A DNA stretch of 64,000 bases from DASSUW01 sp963792385. GTDB lineage: Bacteria; Actinomycetota; Thermoleophilia; Solirubrobacterales; Solirubrobacteraceae. The notes beneath the pieces were generated by a model. It was not told where the DNA came from. It was given only the letters and a program-made list of their open reading frames with translations, and searched no databases. Positions 25,588 through 35,077 of the stretch are shown here, piece by piece (the stretch's first letter is position 1; every line of letters begins with the position of its first letter). Made by a program: the position numbers and the translations under genes. The stretch is from assembly GCA_963792385.1 (NCBI GenBank), contig CAWBVZ010000002.1:1-64000 (forward strand), in the 5' to 3' direction.

Positions 25588-26205
25588 ATGCCCTATCGCC
25601 CGACCGATCGCACCCGTGCCCGCCTCGCCGCCGTCCGCGAGCGGATCGTCGACGCGGCGCTCGACCAGCTCGCCGAGGGTGGTTACGCGTCGGCGTCCGT
25701 GGTCGCCGTCGCGCAGCGTGCAGGCGTCGCCACCGGCAGCGTCTACCGCCACTTCCCCTCCAAGGGCGACCTGTTCGCCGAGGTGTTCCGGCGCGCGTCG
25801 CAGCGCGAGGTCGACGTCCTGCGCTCGATGACCGACCGTGGGGAGCCCGTCACGCATCGGCTCGCGGCGTGGGTGGAGGCGTTCGTGCGCCGCGCGCTGG
25901 CCGAGCCGGTGCGCGCCTACGCGCTCATCGCCGAGCCGGTCGATCCGGCCGTCGAGGCCGAGCGGATCACGTTCCGGCGCGCGTACGCCGACCTGTTCGA
26001 GCGCGCGCTGCGCGACGGCATGCAGGCTCGCCAGCTGCCGCCGCTCGACGCCGAGCTGACCGCCGCCGCGATCGTCGGCGCGCTGGCCGAGGCGCTCGTC
26101 GGGCCGCTCCAGCGCCGCGACGCCGGGGCCGACGCGCTCGTCGCCGGCCTGCAGACCTTCGTCCTCCGATCCGTGGGTGCCGCCCGTGAGCACGACTTCG
26201 CATGA
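25588..26205 (+). CDS. TetR-family transcriptional regulator
   Basis: 205 residues. The N-terminal helix-turn-helix is classic: RERIVDAALDQLAEGGYASASVVAVAQRAGVATGSVYRHFPSKGDLFAEVF (about residues 17-67, cited in parts). The C-terminal part is the helical ligand-binding domain (YALIAEPVDPAVEAERI). The AidB-like gene overlaps its 3' end by about 20 nt, so the regulator most likely controls that operon. The 43-nt gap after ftsI contains an AT-rich stretch (GATTCAATTCTAG) that may hold the promoter or operator, though no clean palindrome is visible. The ligand is not predictable. Confidence 0.92.
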   Translation: MPYRPTDRTRARLAAVRERIVDAALDQLAEGGYASASVVAVAQRAGVATGSVYRHFPSKGDLFAEVFRRASQREVDVLRSMTDRGEPVTHRLAAWVEAFVRRALAEPVRAYALIAEPVDPAVEAERITFRRAYADLFERALRDGMQARQLPPLDAELTAAAIVGALAEALVGPLQRRDAGADALVAGLQTFVLRSVGAAREHDFA

Positions 26206-27763
26206 CGTCCTGAACCAGTCCGTCCCGTTCGAGGACGTCAACCTGTTCGACACGGATCTCGCGCTCCGCGAGGCGCTCGAGCGCGAGGGTGCGGGCTGGG
26301 CGATCGACCGCGCTCGCGACACCGGCGCCGTCGCCGGCTCGGCCGAGGCGCAGGAGCACGGCCGCCGCGCGGAGCGCAACGAGCCGCGGCTGCTCACGCA
26401 CGACCGCTTCGGCCACCGGCTCGACAAGGTCGAGCTCGACCCGAGCTGGCACTGGCTGCTGCGCGGCGCGGTCGAGCGCGAGATCCATGCGTTGCCGTGG
26501 CGCGACCCGCGGCCGGGCGCGCACGCCGCGCGCGCCGCGCTCGAGCTGCTGTGGACGCACGCCAACGCCGGCGTCATCTGCCCGGTCTCGATGACCTACT
26601 CGGCGATCCCGGCGCTGCGCCGCAGCCCGGAGATCGCGGCCGAATGGGAGCCGCGCCTGACGCTCCCCGACTACGAATACGGCGCGCTGTGCGGGATGGC
26701 GATGACCGAGAAGCAGGGCGGCTCCGACGTGCGCGCGAACACGACCCGCGCCGAGCCGGCCGGCGGCGGCTGGTGGGAGCTGACCGGCCACAAGTGGTTC
26801 TGCTCGTATCCGCCGTGCGCGGTGTTCCTGGTGCTCGCGCAGGCGCCGGCCGGCCTCTCGTGCTTCGTGCTCGAGCGCGGCGCCGGGATGGAGTTCCAAC
26901 GCCTGAAGGACAAGCTCGGCACGCGCTCGCTCCCGTCCAGCGAGGTCGAATTCCGTTCGGCCGCCGCACGCCTGCTGGGTGAGGAGGGGCGCGGCGTGGC
27001 GACGATCATCGAGATGGTCACGCACACACGTCTGGACTGCGTGATCGGCAGCGCAGCCGGCATGCGCCGCGGCGTCGCCGAGGCGGTCTGGCACGCAGGC
27101 CACCGCAGCGCGTTCGGGCACCGCCTGGTCGAGCAGCCCGCGATGGTCAACGTGCTCGCCGACCTCGCGATCGAGTCGGAGGCCGCGACTGCGACCGCGC
27201 TGCGGCTCGCACGTGCGTACGACGAGGACGACACGGCGCTGCGCCGGTTCGCGACCGCGGTGCTCAAGTACTGGGTCTGCAAGCGCGCCACTCCGCACGC
27301 CGCGGAGTCGCTCGAGTGCCTGGGCGGCAACGGCTACGTCGAGGAGTCGCCGATGCCGCGGCTGCTGCGCGACGCCCCGCTGAACGGCATCTGGGAGGGC
27401 TCGGGCAACGTGATGAGCCTCGACGTGCTGCGGGCGGTCGCGCGCGAGCCGGACAGCGTGCCGGCGTTCCTGGCCGAGTGCGAGCTGGCGCGCGGCGGCG
27501 ACGCGCGGCTGGACGCCCACCTCGACGCGCTGCCGGGCACGCTCGGCGCTCTCGCGGGGCCGGACGCGCAATGGCTCGCCCGCCGCGCGGTCGAGGACCT
27601 CGCGGTCGCCTTCCAGGCCTCGCTGCTGGTGCGCCACGCGCCGCCCGCGGTGGCCGACGCGTTCTGCGCCGGCCGGCTCGGCGACGCGCGCGGTCGCGTC
27701 TTCGGCACGCTGCCGGCCGGGATCGACGGCGACGCGATCGTCGAACGCGCGCTGGCGGCCTAG
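26186..27763 (+). CDS. aidB: AidB-type acyl-CoA dehydrogenase
   Basis: About 525 residues; a GTG at 26177 or 26186 can start it, and 26186 gives the family-like MSTTSHDVLNQSVPFEDVNLF. Members of the AidB group are flavoproteins of the acyl-CoA dehydrogenase fold, described as part of the DNA alkylation response, and they bind DNA through a C-terminal domain. Signatures: the flavin loop GMAMTEKQGGSDVRANTT, WFCSYPPCAVFLVLA, LGTRSLPSSEVEF, and the C-terminal CLGGNGYVEESPMPRLLRDAPLNGIWEGSGNV. It overlaps the tetR gene and ends inside the inverted repeat at 27761-27861. Whether it has dehydrogenase activity cannot be told. Confidence 0.92.
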   Translation: MSTTSHDVLNQSVPFEDVNLFDTDLALREALEREGAGWAIDRARDTGAVAGSAEAQEHGRRAERNEPRLLTHDRFGHRLDKVELDPSWHWLLRGAVEREIHALPWRDPRPGAHAARAALELLWTHANAGVICPVSMTYSAIPALRRSPEIAAEWEPRLTLPDYEYGALCGMAMTEKQGGSDVRANTTRAEPAGGGWWELTGHKWFCSYPPCAVFLVLAQAPAGLSCFVLERGAGMEFQRLKDKLGTRSLPSSEVEFRSAAARLLGEEGRGVATIIEMVTHTRLDCVIGSAAGMRRGVAEAVWHAGHRSAFGHRLVEQPAMVNVLADLAIESEAATATALRLARAYDEDDTALRRFATAVLKYWVCKRATPHAAESLECLGGNGYVEESPMPRLLRDAPLNGIWEGSGNVMSLDVLRAVAREPDSVPAFLAECELARGGDARLDAHLDALPGTLGALAGPDAQWLARRAVEDLAVAFQASLLVRHAPPAVADAFCAGRLGDARGRVFGTLPAGIDGDAIVERALAA

Positions 27764-27861
27764 GAGTCCGTTTCAGAACGGGAGGCCCGTCCGGGACGGT
27801 CGAGCGCTGGCGCCGCGGATCGCCCGTATCCGGGCGTGCCGACTTCTGAAACGGGCTCCTA
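27761..27861. repeat. 101-bp inverted repeat carrying both stop codons of convergent genes
   Basis: Arms 27761-27778 (TAGGAGTCCGTTTCAGAA) and 27844-27861 are inverted copies with 17 of 18 positions matching, separated by 65 nt. The aidB stop TAG is the first triplet of the left arm and the stop of the opposite GNAT gene is the mirrored TAG of the right arm. It would form a long stem in either transcript, so it may serve as a shared terminator. The layout also resembles a small non-autonomous element or REP-type unit. Confidence 0.75.
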
Positions 27862-28593
27862 GAGCTGGACCACCAGCGTCGTCAGCACGAGCTTGAACTG
27901 CAGGTCCTCGTACAGCGCCCGCGCCTTGTTGCCCTCGGTCACGATCAGCCCGAGCACCGGCACCGGCGTCAGGGCGAGCGCCCGCTCGAGCAGCGGGCGG
28001 CCGATGCCGCGGTGGTCCGGGTGGCGGAACAGCTCGATCACCCACGGCCCGTTCTCCGGCGGGTCGCCGGGCAGCGTGCCGAGCAGGATCGCCCCGACCA
28101 CGCGGCCGTCCGGCGCGACCGCGAGGCCGCTCCCAGGCAGCAGCGGGCCGAAGTCGCGGCCGGAGATCCACGACTCGAGGTCGGCCAGCGTGCGCTCGGG
28201 CGGCTCCTCACGGTGGTCGGGATGGCCGGGCGGATACGCGGCGCGGAAGGCGTCGACGAGATCGGCGGCCGGGCGGTCGACGTCGGTCAGCCGCACGCCC
28301 GGCGCGTCCGGCCAGCGGTCCGGGGCCGGGTCGCCCGCGAGGTCGCGCGACATCAGGTGCGCGTGGCGCAGCGGCTTGCCGCCGGCGGCGATCAGCGCCC
28401 GCCCGAGCTCCTCGTCGCCGGCGATCCGCATGCCGCGCATCTCACTCAGCACGGTCTCGGCCACCAGCTGCAGCGCGACGCCCGACTCACGCGCGAACAG
28501 GTCCGCGTACACGGCGCCGTCGCGCTCGAGGCGCTCGTACCGGCCCATCGCCGTTCCCGCCGCGTCGAGGAGCACCTTGCGTTCGATCGCCAT
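27859..28593 (-). CDS. GNAT-family N-acetyltransferase
   Basis: 244 residues from the ATG at 28593. The C-terminal half is a GNAT domain: VVGAILLGTLPG, WVIELFRHPDHRGIGRPLLERAL (the acetyl-CoA loop, reading HRGIGRPLL where RGxGxG is usual) and VTEGNKARALYEDLQFKL. The N-terminal half is helical and may be a degenerate second GNAT-like fold or a substrate domain. It is divergent from murE with 46 nt between starts and converges on aidB through the inverted repeat. The acceptor substrate cannot be predicted. It is part of the non-dcw insert between ftsI and murE. Confidence 0.85.
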   Translation of the reverse strand: MAIERKVLLDAAGTAMGRYERLERDGAVYADLFARESGVALQLVAETVLSEMRGMRIAGDEELGRALIAAGGKPLRHAHLMSRDLAGDPAPDRWPDAPGVRLTDVDRPAADLVDAFRAAYPPGHPDHREEPPERTLADLESWISGRDFGPLLPGSGLAVAPDGRVVGAILLGTLPGDPPENGPWVIELFRHPDHRGIGRPLLERALALTPVPVLGLIVTEGNKARALYEDLQFKLVLTTLVVQL

Positions 28594-28639
28594 CGAGGGC
28601 CATCGTAGGGCGCCGGACGCGCTCGTAGACTGCCCGCGG

Positions 28640-30058
28640 ATGACCGTCCGAGATCTGCTCGGCGAAGGGCCGGCGGTCGAGATCGGCGGCCTCGCCTACG
28701 ACAACCGTGCGGTGGAGCCCGGAACGCTGTTCTTCTGCGTGCCCGGCTTCACGCGCGACGGCCACGAGTTCGCGCCCGACGCCGTCGCGCGCGGCGCGGC
28801 GGCGCTCGTGGTCGCGCGGCCGCTCGGCCTCGGCGTGCCGGAGGTTCAGGTCGCCGACGTGCGCGCCGCGATGGCGATCGCCGCCGCGCGCTTCCACGGC
28901 GATCCGACCGCCCGGCTGCCGGTCGTGGGGATCACGGGCACGAACGGCAAGACGACGACCGCCTTCCTCGTCCGCTCGCTGCTCGAGGCGGCGGGCCGCC
29001 AGTGCGGGCTGCTCGGCACCGTCACCTCGGTGGTCGCCGGCGAGCACCGCCCGACCGTGCGAACGACGCCCGAGGCGATCGACCTCCAGCGCACGTTCCG
29101 CGAGATGCTCGACGGCGGCGACCAGGCCTGCGCGATGGAGATCTCCTCGCACGCGCTCGAGCTGCGGCGGGCCGACGGCATCCACGTCGCCGTGGCCGTG
29201 TTCACCAACCTCACGCAGGACCATCTCGACTTCCACGAGACGATGGACGACTACTTCGACGCGAAGCGGCGGCTGTTCGCGTCGCCGCTGACCGACGTGC
29301 GGGTGGCGAACCTGGACGACGTGTACGGGCGGCGGCTGGCCGACGAGTTCGCCGGCACCGTGACGTTCGCGATCGACGCGCCCGCCGACTACCGCGCCAC
29401 CGGCGTGCGCACCGGGTTCGCGGGCACCGACTGCACGTTCGAGACGCCGGACGGCGCGGTCGACGTGCACGTCCCGCTCCCCGGCCGCTTCAACGTCCTG
29501 AACGCGCTCGGCGCGTGGGCGGCGGCGCGCGCGCTGGGCGCGCAGCCGGACGTGCTGGCCGCCGCGCTGCCGGACGCAGAGCGCGTGCCCGGCCGGTTCG
29601 AGCCGGTGGACGAGGGCCAGCCGTTCGCCGTGCTCGTGGACTACGCGCACACCCCCGACTCGCTGGAGAACGTCCTGCGTGCGGCGCACGAGCTGGCGGA
29701 GGCCCGCGTGATCGCCGTGTTCGGCGCGGGCGGCGACCGCGATCGCGGCAAGCGGCCGCTGATGGGGGAGATCGGCGCACGGTTGGCGGACGTCTGCCTG
29801 GTCACCTCAGACAACCCGCGCTCGGAGGACCCGGAGGCGATCATCCGCGAGATCCTCGCGGGCGTTGGCGAGGATGCCGCCCACGTCGAACACGACGCCG
29901 ACCGCCGCGCGAGCATCCACCGCGCGGTCGCGCTTGCGCAGCCGGGCGACGTCGTCGTGATCGCCGGCAAGGGCCACGAGCAGGGGCAGGAGTTCGCCGA
30001 CGGGCGCAAAGAGCCGTTCGACGACGTCGCGGTCGCGCGGGAGGCGCTGCGCTCGTGA
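28640..30058 (+). CDS. murE: UDP-MurNAc-tripeptide synthetase (meso-DAP type)
   Basis: 472 residues from the ATG at 28640. It adds the third residue to UDP-MurNAc-L-Ala-D-Glu in the cytoplasm. The ATP motif GITGTNGKTTT, the carbamylated-lysine/helix region (FDAKRRLF), TNLTQDHLDFH and VLVDYAHTPDSLENVL are all present. The specificity motif reads DNPR (VTSDNPRSEDPE), which in characterised enzymes selects meso-diaminopimelate. murF overlaps the stop by 4 nt. The start excludes a long upstream open stretch that overlaps the GNAT gene. Together with murF and mraY it forms a tightly coupled unit. Confidence 0.95.
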   Translation: MTVRDLLGEGPAVEIGGLAYDNRAVEPGTLFFCVPGFTRDGHEFAPDAVARGAAALVVARPLGLGVPEVQVADVRAAMAIAAARFHGDPTARLPVVGITGTNGKTTTAFLVRSLLEAAGRQCGLLGTVTSVVAGEHRPTVRTTPEAIDLQRTFREMLDGGDQACAMEISSHALELRRADGIHVAVAVFTNLTQDHLDFHETMDDYFDAKRRLFASPLTDVRVANLDDVYGRRLADEFAGTVTFAIDAPADYRATGVRTGFAGTDCTFETPDGAVDVHVPLPGRFNVLNALGAWAAARALGAQPDVLAAALPDAERVPGRFEPVDEGQPFAVLVDYAHTPDSLENVLRAAHELAEARVIAVFGAGGDRDRGKRPLMGEIGARLADVCLVTSDNPRSEDPEAIIREILAGVGEDAAHVEHDADRRASIHRAVALAQPGDVVVIAGKGHEQGQEFADGRKEPFDDVAVAREALRS

Positions 30059-31380
30059 AGGGCTGGGACGCAGAACGGGTCGCGGCGGCGGCCGGCGCGC
30101 AGCTCGTGCGCTCGCGCGGGGGTGGGCCGGAGAGCGCCGTGATCGACTCGCGCGCTTCCGGGCCGGGCGACCTGTTCGTCGGCCTGACCGGAGAGAACGC
30201 GGACGGCGGCCGGTTCGCCGCCGGGGCGCTGGAGGCCGGCGCCTGGGGCGTGCTGGTGGCGCCGTCGTGGGCGGGAGAACTCGGCGGGGAGGGCGCGGTG
30301 CTCACCGCGGACGACCCGCTGGCGGCACTCGGCGCGCTCGCCCGGGAGTGGCGGCGATCGCTCGGCGCGGCCGTGATCGCGGTCACCGGCTCGGTCGGCA
30401 AGACCTCCACCAAGGACCTCGTGGCCGCGCTGATCTCGCCCCACCGGGCGGTCGTCGCGTCGCGCGGGAACTTCAACACCGACATCGGAATGCCGCTCGA
30501 GATCCTCGCCGCGCCCGACGGCACCGAGGTGCTCGTGCTCGAGGCCGCGATGCGCGGCTTCGGCGAGATCGCCACGCTCGCCGCGATCTGCGAGCCCGAC
30601 GTGGGCGTGATCACCAACATCGGGCCTGTGCACCTCGAGCAGGTGGGGTCGCTGGAGGGCGTCGCGCGGGCCAAAGGCGAGCTGCTGGAGGGCATGCGCG
30701 ACGGCACCACGGCGGTCGTCCCGGCCGGTGAGGCGCTGCTCGAGCCGTACCTGCGTGAGGAGCTCGAGGTCGTCCGCTTCGGCGACGGCGGGGACGTCTG
30801 GCTCGACGGCGACACCGTGATGGCGGGCGGCGAGCGGCTCGATCTGGAGCTGCCGTTCACGTCGCGCCACCAGCGCGTCAACGCACTCGCCGCCGTCGCG
30901 GCCGCGCGTGCCGTCGGCGTGCGGCCATCGGGCGTCCTGGAGGTGCGGTTCGGTGCGCTGCGCGGCGAGCGCGTGGCACTGCCGAGCGGCGCCACCGTGA
31001 TCAACGACTGCTACAACGCCAGCCCTCTGTCCGTGCGCGCCGCCCTCGACGACCTCGCTGCCGAGACGCCCAGCGGGCGGCGGATCGCCGTGCTCGGGGA
31101 CATGCTCGAGCTGGGGGCCGACGAGGTGCAGCTGCACCGCGAGATCGGCGCCGCCGCCGAGTCGGCGGACGTGGACGTGCTGGTGACGGTCGGCCCACGC
31201 GCGGTCGCGATGCTCGACGCCTTCGACGGCGAGTCGTATGCGGTCGCCGACGCGACCGAAGCTGCGGCGCTGACCGGCGAGCTGATCGAGGCAGGCGACG
31301 TCGTGCTCGTGAAGGGCTCGCGCGGCGTCGGGCTCGAGGTCGTGGCCGAGGCGCTGGCCGCCGAGGTGCCGCATGGGTGA
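30055..31380 (+). CDS. murF: UDP-MurNAc-tripeptide D-Ala-D-Ala ligase
   Basis: 441 residues from a GTG at 30055 overlapping murE. It attaches the D-Ala-D-Ala dipeptide to complete the UDP-MurNAc pentapeptide. Motifs: VIDSRASGPGDLFVGL (uridine domain), the P-loop AVTGSVGKTSTKDL, RGNFNTDIGMPLEIL, GVITNIGPVHLEQVGS, and NDCYNASPLSVRAAL in the C-terminal domain. Length and domain order are standard. mraY starts 8 nt before its stop. No ddl gene for the dipeptide is found in the window. Confidence 0.95.
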   Translation: MKGWDAERVAAAAGAQLVRSRGGGPESAVIDSRASGPGDLFVGLTGENADGGRFAAGALEAGAWGVLVAPSWAGELGGEGAVLTADDPLAALGALAREWRRSLGAAVIAVTGSVGKTSTKDLVAALISPHRAVVASRGNFNTDIGMPLEILAAPDGTEVLVLEAAMRGFGEIATLAAICEPDVGVITNIGPVHLEQVGSLEGVARAKGELLEGMRDGTTAVVPAGEALLEPYLREELEVVRFGDGGDVWLDGDTVMAGGERLDLELPFTSRHQRVNALAAVAAARAVGVRPSGVLEVRFGALRGERVALPSGATVINDCYNASPLSVRAALDDLAAETPSGRRIAVLGDMLELGADEVQLHREIGAAAESADVDVLVTVGPRAVAMLDAFDGESYAVADATEAAALTGELIEAGDVVLVKGSRGVGLEVVAEALAAEVPHG

Positions 31381-32338
31381 GGTGCTGATCGCCGGGACGG
31401 CCTCGCTGCTGATCTGCGTGTTCCTGTCGCCGAAGTTCATCGAGTTCCTGCGCGCACGCGAGTTCGGCCAGCAGATCCGCGAGGACGGCCCGCAGGAGCA
31501 CCACGCCAAGGCGGGCACGCCGACGATGGGCGGCATCATCATCTTCCTGGCGATCGCGGTGCCGTTCCTGCTGCTCACGGACCGCGACCCGCGCTCGCTC
31601 GCGGTGTTCGGCGTGGCGGTCGCCTGCGCGCTGCTGGGCTTCGCCGACGACTACACGAAGCTCGTGAAGCGGCGGTCGCTGGGGTTGCGCGGGCGGACGA
31701 AGCTGATCGTGACGATGGCAATCGCAATCGCGCTGTGGCTTGCCGCGCGGGAGGGAGCGGACCTCGGGGACACGCTGACCCTGCGGATCCGCGACGGCGT
31801 GATCGACCTCGGCGTGCTGTACCCCGTCCTGATCTACCTGGTGCTGGCCGGCACGACGTCGGCGGTGAACCTGACCGACGGGCTCGACGGCCTTGCCGCG
31901 GGCTGCGCGGCGATCGTGCTGCTCGCGTACATCGCGATCACGTTCACCACGGGCCAACTCGACCTCACGCTGCTGGCCGGCTGCCTGGTCGGTGCATGCG
32001 TCGGGTTCCTGTGGTTCAACTCGTTCCCGGCGTCGATCTTCATGGGCGACACCGGATCTTTGGGGCTCGGGGGAGCGATAGCGGCGATGGCGGTGATGAC
32101 CAAGACCGAGGTCCTGCTGATCATCCTCGGCGGGATCTTCGTGATCGAGGCGCTGTCGGTCCTGATCCAGGTCTTCTCGTTCCAGGTCTTCCGCAAGCGC
32201 GTGTTCCTGATGGCTCCGATCCATCACCACTTCGAGCTCCAGGCGTGGTCGGAGACGAAGATCATCCTGCGGTTCTGGATCGTGGCGTCGGTCTGCGCGG
32301 CGATCGGCTTCACGCTGTATCAGCAGTCGGTGCCATGA
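31373..32338 (+). CDS. mraY: Phospho-MurNAc-pentapeptide translocase
   Basis: 321 residues with about ten membrane segments. It transfers phospho-MurNAc-pentapeptide to undecaprenyl phosphate, forming lipid I. Conserved loops are intact: HHAKAGTPTMGGI, GFADDYTKLVKRRSLGL (the aspartate pair), NLTDGLDGLAAG, GDTGSLGLGG and PIHHHFELQAWSETKI. The ATG at 31373 overlaps murF by 8 nt, and the stop overlaps the ridA start by 4 nt (ATGA). Confidence 0.95.
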   Translation: MGEVLIAGTASLLICVFLSPKFIEFLRAREFGQQIREDGPQEHHAKAGTPTMGGIIIFLAIAVPFLLLTDRDPRSLAVFGVAVACALLGFADDYTKLVKRRSLGLRGRTKLIVTMAIAIALWLAAREGADLGDTLTLRIRDGVIDLGVLYPVLIYLVLAGTTSAVNLTDGLDGLAAGCAAIVLLAYIAITFTTGQLDLTLLAGCLVGACVGFLWFNSFPASIFMGDTGSLGLGGAIAAMAVMTKTEVLLIILGGIFVIEALSVLIQVFSFQVFRKRVFLMAPIHHHFELQAWSETKIILRFWIVASVCAAIGFTLYQQSVP

Positions 32339-32724
32339 CCGAGCGCCGGCGGCTCGTCTCGTCGGGATCGACGTATGAGCGCGACATCGGGTTCAGCCGC
32401 GCTGTGCGCGTGGGCGAGCGCGTCGACGTGTCGGCGACGGCGGCGATCTGGCCGGACGGGCACGTGGACGACGACGTCGCGCTGCAGGCCGAGCGGTGCC
32501 TGGCGATCATCGCGGCGGCGCTGGCGGAGGCGGGCGCGGGGCTGGCCGACGTGGTGCGGACGCGCGTGTTCCTGGTTGACGCCGCCGACGGGCCGGCCGT
32601 GGGCGCCGTCCACGGGCGCGTGTTCGGCGACGTGCGGCCGGCGAGCGGGTTCATCGTCGTTTCGGGGTTCCTGGACCCGCGGTGGCGGGTGGAGATCGAG
32701 GCGGACGCGGTCGTCGGGGCGTAA
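32335..32724 (+). CDS. RidA/YjgF-family protein coupled to mraY
   Basis: 129 residues from the ATG at 32335, overlapping mraY. The family core is visible: GFSRAVRVGERVDVSATAAIWPDG, CLAIIAAALAEAGAGLADVVRTRVFLVD, and the terminal RPASGFIVVSGFLDPRWRVEIEADAV. The arginine expected to bind the carboxylate of 2-aminoacrylate-type substrates is present in VVRTRVF. RidA proteins are small trimers that remove reactive enamines and imines; this looks like one of the divergent subgroups with a SGSTYERDIGFSRAV opening. Its place inside the dcw operon is unusual. The good-quality sequence ends a few bases after its stop. Confidence 0.88.
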   Translation: MTERRRLVSSGSTYERDIGFSRAVRVGERVDVSATAAIWPDGHVDDDVALQAERCLAIIAAALAEAGAGLADVVRTRVFLVDAADGPAVGAVHGRVFGDVRPASGFIVVSGFLDPRWRVEIEADAVVGA

Positions 32725-32731
32725 CTCGCCT

Positions 32732-32795
32732 GGGGGGGGGGTGTGGAGTAGTGGGTGTGGTGTTTGTGTTGATGGTGGTTCTGGTTTCGGGGCTG
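32732..32795. other. Poly-G run and GT-rich tract opening block A
   Basis: Ten consecutive G (32732-32741) are followed by about 50 nt composed almost only of G and T. It begins 7 nt after the ridA stop. The same pattern (G run then GT-rich tract) starts block B at 42688. From here to about 38600 every gene is broken by frequent single-base indels. This reads as an assembly junction artefact rather than a biological feature. Confidence 0.7.
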
Positions 32796-34437
32796 GTCTC
32801 CGTGGCGCTACTGGTGGTCGCGGCGCTGGCTTGCAACCGGGTCAGGTGACCGGCCTCGACGCGCGCCAGGCCGACGGGTTCGCCACCGTCGCCTGGACGC
32901 CGGTGGAGGGCGCCACCGACTACCAGATCGAGCGCACCGCCGGTCGACGCCGAGAACGCGCCGACCGGCGCCACCGGCGATCGTCGGGGTGTGGCGGCCC
33001 AACCGCCAGGTCAACAACGAGTCGCCGACCTTCGCCGACGCCGGCTTCAACCCCGGCGACCGCTTCGAGTGGCGGGTGCGCGCCCGGATCGGCGCCGCCG
33101 AGCAGCCGTACTCGACCCCGGTGTTCGCCACGACGCAGCCGCCGTGGGGCGACCCGGCCGTCCCCGGCGAGAACCTGCGCACGCAGTGGGAGACCACCCA
33201 GGCCGCGCAGTACACCAGCGACGTCAACGAGTACGCCTACACCGCGGCGATCGACGCAGCTGAGCGAGCGGGTGCGGGTGGTCGAGATCGGCCGCACCGT
33301 GCCAGGACCGGCCGATCAACATGTTCGTCATCGGCTACCCGACGCCGCCGCGCCACCGCCGGCGGCGGTGGCCGCGACCTCGCCGCTGGCGATCAACTGC
33401 AACGTGCACGGCAACGAGCCGCGGCGACCGGGAGGCGTGCCTGATCATGGCTCGCCAGCTGGCGTTCAGCAACGACGCCCGGACGCTGGACCTGCTCACG
33501 CAGCACCACCGTGCTGATCGTCCCGACGATCAACGGTGACGGCCGGGCGGCCAACACCCGGGGCAACTCGACCGGCCAGGACCTCAACCGGGACTACTCG
33601 CTGATCCGCGCAGCCCGAGACGTTCGCGTACGTGCGGATGCTGCGCGACTACCGCCCGGTGGCCGGCTACGACGGCCACGAGTTCGGCAACAATCCAGCG
33701 CCGGCGACCTGCCGATGCTGCCGCCGCGGCACCAGAACGTGGCCCAGTCGATCTTCGACGAGTCGCAGACATGATCGAGAACTACATGTACGAGCAGCGG
33801 CGCCGAGGACGGCTGGTGGCCCTGCCCGTACGGCTGCGAGAACGGCGGCGCCGTCGGGCTCAGCGAGGAGACGATCCTGCGCAACACGCTCGGGCTCAAG
33901 AACATCATCAACTCGCTGCTGGAGCTGCGCAGCTGCCGGCGGCGCGACCCGGCCCGACGAGAGGCAACGCGGCGAACAACCGGCGGCGCAAGACGTACTC
34001 GGCGCTGTGGACGTTCAACCAGTTCCTCGACTACCACCGCGCGAACGAGCTCGGCGATCAAGCGCGCGTCGCAGGAGGCGATCGCAGTTCCAGGCGGGCG
34101 AACACACGGCCGGATCGTGTTCCGCGGCTCGGGCCCGATCCCGGCGCACCCGGCGCCGCACCCGGGCGAGGCCCGCCGCCGGACGAGGACCCGACGCCGG
34201 ACCAGATCCTGGACCGCCGCCGTGCGCCTACAAGCTCACCGAGGAGCAGTACAACGGCGCCCGCAGCCGGACGGCAGGCCGGTGGGCAGCGCCTCGCGGC
34301 GCACGGCTGGAAGGTGGCTCGGCGGGGGCGACGCGCTACTTCGTGCCGCTGGCCCAGCCGGAGCGGGGCCTGATCCCGCTGCTGCTCGACGCGCAGGCCG
34401 CGGAGCCGATCCTGGGGCGACGCGGGTGGACTGCTAG
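32772..34437 (+). pseudogene. M14-type zinc carboxypeptidase, multiply frameshifted
   Basis: Stitched across frames, the region gives a possible signal (MVVLVSGLVSVALLVVAALA), a fibronectin-type region (GQVTGLDARQADGFATVAW, ATDYQIERT), and a peptidase M14 domain. The zinc-site motif is in NCNVHGNEP with RGREACL, then VLIVPTINGDGRAANTRGN, GQDLNRDYS and YDGHEFGN. Later pieces include ENGGAVGLSEETILRNT and TFNQFLDYHRANE. The stop is at 34435-34437. At least ten frame changes are needed, yet the protein text is well conserved between them, so base errors are likelier than gene decay. It would be a secreted metallocarboxypeptidase. Confidence 0.7.
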
Positions 34438-34996
34438 CGCAGAACGCCGTCGATCACGTGGATCCGCGGCGTTGGCCGCCCGGTAGTCGGCGCAGACGGT
34501 CGTGGCGCGGTCACCGAACGCGCCATGTGCCTGCCCGCGTGACCTGGACCGTGTCGCCGGAGAGCGGTGGTGACGCTGCCGGCGGCGAGGAGGTCGGAGA
34601 GCGAGGACGCGAGTGAGGACGTGGGCCTCGACGCAGACCGCGGAGCGCGCGGCGCGGGAGAGCGGGAGATCGCGGCCGCGCCGCGAAGGCGTGAAGGGTT
34701 GTTGGTCGGCGCGAGGATCGTCACGCCGAGCGTCCGTGCATTTCAGCGGTCAGCCCCGAGGCCGCACGGCCGCCTGAAGGTGGTGACCACCGGTATCCAC
34801 TGGAGCGCGACGTCGGCGGGGTCGCCTGTCAGGGGTGACGGCGCGCCGGGGTCATCGCCTGCCGGGAGCACGTCGCATAGCGGCCAGGTCACGCCCGGCG
34901 CCGCCGCGGTGAGCCGGCCCGCGGCTCCTGCTCGGGCTTGTCGGAGCCGCAGCAGCCCGCGACGGCGACGGCGATCGTCAGCGTGGCGATGCGCAC
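34434..34996 (-). pseudogene. Fasciclin (FAS1)-domain lipoprotein, frameshifted
   Basis: Read from a GTG at 34996: a lipoprotein-like signal (RIATLTIAVAVAGCCGSDK), then CDVLPAGDDPGAPS and PADVALQWIPVVTTF, then TILAPTNN, typical of FAS1 domains (VTVFAPTNDAF), and the terminal IHVIDGVLR, the classic last strand. At least three indels separate these pieces. Its stop shares CTAG with the stop of the convergent carboxypeptidase. FAS1 proteins are surface adhesion or matrix proteins. Confidence 0.6.
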
Positions 34997-35077
34997 GCTC
35001 GCGCACCCTGCACGCGGCGCCTGAGCATCGCCGGAGTATGGCAACCGCGGGACTGGGCGGCACGGTTGGCGCGGCGA

